A model generated the notes under the pieces. It saw nothing but the letters and a program-made list of their open reading frames with translations. It was not told where the DNA came from and searched no databases. Below are positions 59,052 to 64,000 of a stretch of 64,000 nt of DNA, in pieces. Within the stretch, counting starts at the first letter, position 1. Each line of letters starts with the position of its first letter. This DNA comes from Sipunculus nudus (taxonomy: Eukaryota > Annelida > Sipuncula > Golfingiida > Sipunculidae). A program made the position numbers and the translations under genes. The stretch is taken from positions 71,778,453 through 71,842,452 of the forward strand of contig CM049311.1 of assembly GCA_026874595.1 (NCBI GenBank), written 5' to 3'.

Positions 59052-61675
59052 CAGCAAACCTGTGAGCTTATGCAATGGTGTGGCGTCGTCCGGCATCCGT
59101 CGTCCGTCGTCTGTACGTTAACCCATACTATCTTGAAAACGGCAAGAATTAGCATCACGAAATTTTATGCATAAAATTAGTCATCTAAAAAACTCTATTG
59201 GATTTTGCTTATTTTTTGGCTAACTGCATTTTCTTAGATTTTATAGGGAAAAAGCTAAAAAAGCTTAAAAAATCTTCTTCTCTGAATCTGTTCAGCCAAA
59301 TTGTCCAATATTTTACAGAAATGATTCCTTGAACAATCTCTTTGAAGTTTGTTCGAATGGTTTAAGTTCGGTGATTTTTGGCCGAGTTACAGGAAGTTGA
59401 ACTTAGTCATATGTCCATAAAAGCATACTAAAATTACAATTTATAGAAAAGGCTGGAGCTATCATCACCAAATTTTATGGCAATGTTGTTCACATGAGAC
59501 ATATCTGAAATTGAGGTATTGAGGGCCCCACCTGCATCAGCCTTTTTTTCAGGGGTCATCAGTGCCTGTATCATACTGACGGCTACAAAACACTTCTTCT
59601 CTGAAACCATATGGCCAAATAGTTTAATATTGCACAGAAATGATCCTAGGGTAGTGCTTTCTGAAATTTGTTCAAATGGTCTCAGTTCAGTGACTTTTGG
59701 CTAGGTTATGGGAAGCTGAATTTAGTCATATGCCATAACAGCCCATTTTAGCTAAGTGGCTACAAAAATCTTCTTCTCAAAAACCACAGGGCCAAATTCT
59801 TAAATCTCACACATTAATTATCCTTAGATGTCGATAATTCAAGTTTGTTCAAATGGTCTCAGTTCAGTGACTTTTGGCTGAGTTATGGGAAGCTGAATTT
59901 AGTCATATGCCATAACAGCCAATGTTAGCTAAGTGGCTACAAAAATCTTCTTCTCATAAACCACTGGGCCAAATTCTTAAATCTCACACATTAATTATCC
60001 TTAGAAGTTGATAATTCAAGTTTGTTCAAATGATTTTGGTTCAATGTTTTTTGGCTGAGTTATGGGAAGCTGAACTTTGCCATTTTGCTGTATTTTCCCA
60101 TATGAGTTATAAACCTACAAAACGTTTTTCAACTGATGATACTGAGGCCAGTTTGTTTAATATTTTGCAAGAATAATTCCCTGAATCATTCTAATAATAA
60201 TTGTCTTTAATGGTTCCAAAAAATGAATTTTGGCTGAATTATAAAGATTGAATTGAGTCATTTTACAATAAATGTTAGCTGTGTGAAGCAGATACATCTA
60301 GCCTAGCACCAGTTTATCAGCATCCATTACATCATGCCTCTAGACATTTAGATTTCAGAATATCTATGGAAAATATTGACAAGAATGTTTTTTAAAAGCT
60401 TTTAAAAAAATGTAGATTTATGATATTACATATCATCTGTACACTAACTCATAATTTCTCAGGAATAGCAGGAGCTACCATCCCCAAATTTTATGCAATT
60501 ATCAGTCACATATCAAATGTTGATGGATTCAGCTTATTTTTGCTATCTGCATTTACTTAGATTTTACAGGGAAAAAGCTGAAAAAAACTTTAAAAGTCGT
60601 CTTCTTGTAAACAGTCCAGCCAAATTGTTCAATATTTTACAGAAATGATCCCAGAGACGAGCCTTCTCAAGTTTGTTCAAATGGTTTGTGTTGGATAAAT
60701 GTTAGCAGAGTTACATAACGGGCCAAGATTGTGTTTGTTTCTTGAATAGGTTGAGAAACTGCCAACTGTTTCAGATTTGGCAACAGATCAAGAGTTCATT
60801 CAGTGCAGCCAAATATAGGTCAACGGTTCAATCAGTGCAGCCAAGCACAAGGCATGTGATCACCTCATTGGCAGCATGTGATCATCTCATGGGCAGCATG
60901 TGATCGCCTCATGGGTAGCATGTGATCACCTCATGAGTATCATGTGATCACCTCATGGGTGTCATGCCCCTCAGGGCTGCATATGGAGCCAATCTGTGAG
61001 CTTATGCAATTGTGTGGCTACTATTTTAGATTTGGCAATAGGCAAAAGGTCAGCCTGGATTTATTTATAGCTTTGGCAGACTGCCAACTGGGTCAGATCA
61101 TGCAACAGGTCAAGAGTTCACTCAGTGCAGCCAGGTACAGGTCAAAAGTTTACTCAGTCTAGCCAGGTGCAGGTCAAGAGTTCACTCAGTGCAGTAGCCT
61201 GAGCCAGTAATTTGTCACAGTACACTCAGGGCAACAGCCTTTCTCACCTAAGCCTGGTCAGCCCCGTGCATCAGACTCAAGGTAAGTTTGATGTATTTGC
61301 CTGATATTCTGACCTGTCTATGTGTCTTTAATAGCTTTCTCGTTGTTCACAAGACAGGTGTCACCATCTACAATGACTTTTGCAAAGTGTATGTGCCTGC
61401 TTAATTCTACGGAGGAATTTGATATATCAGCCTGAAATTGTTATTCATGTCAAATAGCTTTGTCATATACAAGACTGATGGTGCCACCTACAATCATTTT
61501 TGTGTTGTGTGCACCCATGCTAGAATTTCAGCAGTGATGTTGTGTATTGTTTCTTGTTCAAAATGTTTAGTACTTGCATTGTTCATATATATGAAAAGTA
61601 GTGGTTCAGCATTGAAGCGTTATACCTGTCGTATATCCATATGCACAGGTTCGCATTAGGCCTGTAGGCCTTGTT
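59052..61675 (+). mobile_element. Family B element nested in A-6 (B-3)
   Basis: It starts CAGCAAACCTGTGAGC (a diverged B 5' end) with a GTCGTCCGGCATCCGTCGTCC patch and ends CACAGGTTCGCATTAGGCCT, then GTAGGCCTTGTT. The outer sequence reads CACAATTTT before and TATTAAATAC after; A-2 at 32023-32040 reads CTCAATTTTTTATTAGAAAT straight through, so the insertion is within a T run. Internal order matches B-1, with a 177-bp tandem duplication absent from B-1 and with the CATGTGATCACCTCATGGGT minisatellite at 60845-60970. Confidence 0.85.
59690..60043 (+). repeat. 177-bp tandem duplication within B-3
   Basis: 'TTATGGGAAGCTGAATTTAG', 'GCTAAGTGGCTACAAAAATC' and 'CACACATTAATTATCCTTAG' occur at an offset of 177 bp in two nearly identical units. 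B-1 (18.8-19.0 kb) has one unit here. Confidence 0.88.
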
Positions 61676-63028
61676 TATTAAATACCTATTTTCAGACTTC
61701 AGGACTGCCTAATATCAAAACAACTCATCTGTTTTTTCTCAAATTTACCATAAATATTCCTCTATTTATTTCCTATGTACATGCCAGAAATTAGGTCTGT
61801 ATTATATAATTTAAAAAAAGTTATGGGCTCAAACATAATGCATTTTTTGAAAAATCAGGGAAGATACTTGATCGCTTAACACAAAACATGTTAAAGGATA
61901 AGGACTTTTTTTCCAGTAATATAACTTTAATTAATCAAAATTAAATTGTATACCCAAAATTAGATCAAAATCATTTAAATTTTTTTAAATATTAGCAAAA
62001 ATAAAAAATTGGTGCCTTATATTTTGCCCAACTTTGGCCAAGGCACTTTTTTTTCCTGTTAGTACTGTAGATTTAATTTTCACAGCATGTACACATAAGG
62101 ATTTAATCTGTTAAAATCTGAAATTTGAAAATAAAAGCTGCAAAATTAGGCTAGTTATTGATTTTTTTTAGGCTCTTGTTGTATTCCCTTACATAGTCAA
62201 GCAGTCCACTTTGGTCACTGTTGGTCATTCAGTGCAGCTCTGTATGCTCCCCAGGCTGTTGGCATAATGTTATGTAATCCCATCACTAATGCAAGCCCTC
62301 TCTCCACTGAGTTGAGCTTGATCAGGCTGTCTGCAGTTAATACTACATGGAGCCTTTCCCCCCCCCCCCCCCCCCCACCACATTCTGTTGACAGACCTGT
62401 ACTATGAACTAGATGAATCTTATAATTAACCTTTTTTCAGCAACGATCAGTATTAACAGAGACCCCTCCCCCCACCCACCCCTTCAATACACAGGACTGA
62501 TAAACAATGGACAATTTTGATTTTTTTTTTAAGAAAAAAATGTTCAGGAATTTAATCCTAATATTTCAATGTGATAAAATATTAGGATCTAATGTAAGTG
62601 CTAACTGACAAGATTTAAGAAGATATAAATACTTTGTAGCATTTCATTCACATCTCTTAAAGTTGGTGGGGCCTAAGTGTGAATAACACTGTCAACTTAG
62701 TATTAAAATTAGGAATATTGGTCAAACTTTGTGGGATTAATTTTTTAACTGATATGGCCATATATTTAACTTTTGAAAACTTAATTACCTTCACACATTA
62801 TTTGTTTATGAAATGTTACTTATATATAACACTTACCCTTGGTGCATCACTAAATGGTTTAGCTCATGTCCATTATTCTATAATTTACAGTTTCATTTTA
62901 GCAGGGCCATTTTCTCATAGCTTTTCAAATGATAATATACATGAAAAACCAAAAGAAATAAAAATATTTTGCAGTTACTAATATTTTCCAAAATTCAGCT
63001 GAGCGATGTGACCCATGGGTCCCTTGTT

Positions 63029-63640
63029 ATGTCCAACAGTCTGTTTAACAGAACACAAATGAATAATTAATAATTATGAATAACTATTTATCCTACTTTG
63101 TCTGTGGCAACTCATGAGGTTTGAAGTTAACCAGGTAGGATTTGCGCCATAAATTGATATCAATTTAAACAATGTCAGTGCTTGCTTACCGGTAAACTAG
63201 CCACTAGCCACAGTGTCCTTGGCACTCTAGTCAAGGATATTCATCATTCAGCAAGCTGGCTGGCTCACCTTGGCCGCAAGCGTGACATTTATTCTTTCTT
63301 TAATTCTGAATAAATAAAACCCAGAATTCCAGCCTTGGTTATCGCAGCAGAGTTTCCATTTACTACAAATTAATTATTTAACTTTTTGAGTACAATAGCT
63401 GGCAGTAAAGTGACATTTAAGTCAGTGAGAGTATGTTTTATGGGATGGAGGTCTAGAATATATAGATGCACAACAGATTTTCTCGTTTTGCTTCAGCTGA
63501 CTGAGAGAATTTGCTTAATGCTATAAAAAAATAATCTTAGCAAAACTTATATTTTCAGATTTTTAACATTGAAAATTTGTAAAATCAAAATTTTAATTTG
63601 ATAAAAATCAACTTATAGATCATGGAATACCCATGTACTC
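63029..63640. other. Non-coding stretch
   Basis: No recognised gene or repeat. Confidence 0.5.
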
Positions 63641-63930
63641 TAGATCCGAGAGTACAGCGCTCGGGAAGGGATGCTCGGAACTTGCTTATGCCATCCAGTA
63701 GCACGTAATATGCATATTAATACAAGGCTCATTTTTCCATATGGTGCTGTAATTACCGCGTAAAATGTTCACGAGTCCAGTGAATGCGGACACTTTCAGC
63801 TGGCTTGCACACTGACATACATGGAGACTTGCACATGGCACTTCGATTACAAGACAACCAGTGGCACGTTTTAATTATAAATATGAAGCTGCCTTTCCTC
63901 AGATGACGTGAAATTCAATGTTTGTCAAGC
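63640..63930. promoter_or_regulatory. GC-richer non-repeat segment, possible regulatory DNA (tentative)
   Basis: This segment is compositionally unlike its AT-rich surroundings and contains CpGs outside any repeat family I could define. Motif-like words include an octamer-like ATGCATATTAAT (near 63710) and a CRE-like GATGACGTGA (near 63903). It could be a promoter or enhancer or an untranslated exon of a gene beyond the right edge. No coding frame was seen. Confidence 0.2.
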
Positions 63931-64000
63931 TTGTATTATTGGACTACGTCAAGAAATAAATGTATTATAACTGGTCAACAAAGTTGAAGAAAGGGACCCG

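Larger units (their letters stand above)
58845..63028 (+). mobile_element. Family A element interrupted by a B element (A-6)
   Basis: It starts TTAGCTCAGCTGACTATAAG with a GTCCGACGTCCGTCC patch and ends CAGCTGAGC, then GATGTGACCCATGGGTCCC, then TTGTT (63028). The first ~200 bp and 61676-62150 follow A-2; 62150-63000 follows the third subtype, so this copy links the two subtypes. B-3 lies between 59052 and 61675. No protein is encoded. Confidence 0.85.

Noticed and set aside
1-64000. tRNA or rRNA genes
   Set aside because: I saw no plausible cloverleaf with A/B box spacing and no rRNA-like conserved blocks. A covariance-model scan would be needed to exclude diverged copies.

Overview
The window looks like animal nuclear DNA from an AT-rich, repeat-dense genome, most plausibly a bivalve or other mollusc. 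That call is an inference. It rests on the Helitron/Helentron-like families with GTCC/CCGT-type short repeats near their 5' ends, which I recall from bivalve 'pearl'-type elements, and on the lack of any compact bacterial gene organisation. I found no intact protein-coding gene, tRNA, rRNA or CRISPR array. Nearly every open frame is a chance frame in AT-rich DNA or is created by the periodicity of a repeat. The only convincing coding remnants are two decayed endonuclease fragments, near 37.2-37.7 kb (+) and 41.2-41.5 kb (-).

Repeats I could define from their own ends. Families A and B share one architecture: a subterminal inverted repeat, a short palindrome or hairpin near the 3' end, and a final TTGTT. 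A starts TTAGCTCAGCTGAC and ends CAGCTGAG...TGACCCATGGGTCA..TTGTT. B starts AGCGAACCTGTG and ends CACAGGTTCGC..AGGCCTgtAGGCCTTGTT. This resembles Helentron/Helitron2-type non-autonomous elements inserting between T and T. Families C and D start with TC and end in a hairpin about 11-12 nt before CTAG (C) or GTAG (D). They sit between A and T with no target duplication, as canonical Helitrons do. An hAT-like element (10856-14126) has a perfect 8-bp target duplication and contains a second transposon with long perfect inverted repeats flanked by TA (11350-13181).

Layout: 1-348 end of a C element; 488-521 lone B 3' end; 4.0-4.3 kb 57-bp minisatellite; 5.9-7.3 kb D copy; about 7.4-8.14 kb possible solo LTR; 10.9-14.1 kb hAT with nested element; 16.0-17.6 kb direct repeats around an hAT end; 18.2-21.6 kb full B element; 22.4-23.5 kb full C element; 23.9-29.1 kb A element with about 16 units of a ~335-bp tandem repeat; 31.8-34.6 kb second A subtype; 35.9-37.05 kb 5'-truncated B; 37.2-38.1 kb short A element carrying endonuclease sequence; 41.2-41.5 kb inverted A/endonuclease fragment; 42.1-42.6 kb short inverted C; 43.1-46.5 kb A array interrupted by C; 46.5-46.9 kb inverted A fragment; 47.2-48.9 kb paralogue of the 32.7-34.6 kb segment; 49.1-49.8, 54.7-57.8 and 58.8-63.0 kb further A copies, one interrupted by D and one by B.

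The most striking feature is a perfect 14-bp palindrome, AGGTGGCGCCACCT, and its one- or two-base variants. It occurs dozens of times inside all four otherwise different families, about once per internal unit. Nested copies with recognisable empty-site paralogues in the same window allow insertion sites and relative ages to be read directly from the sequence.
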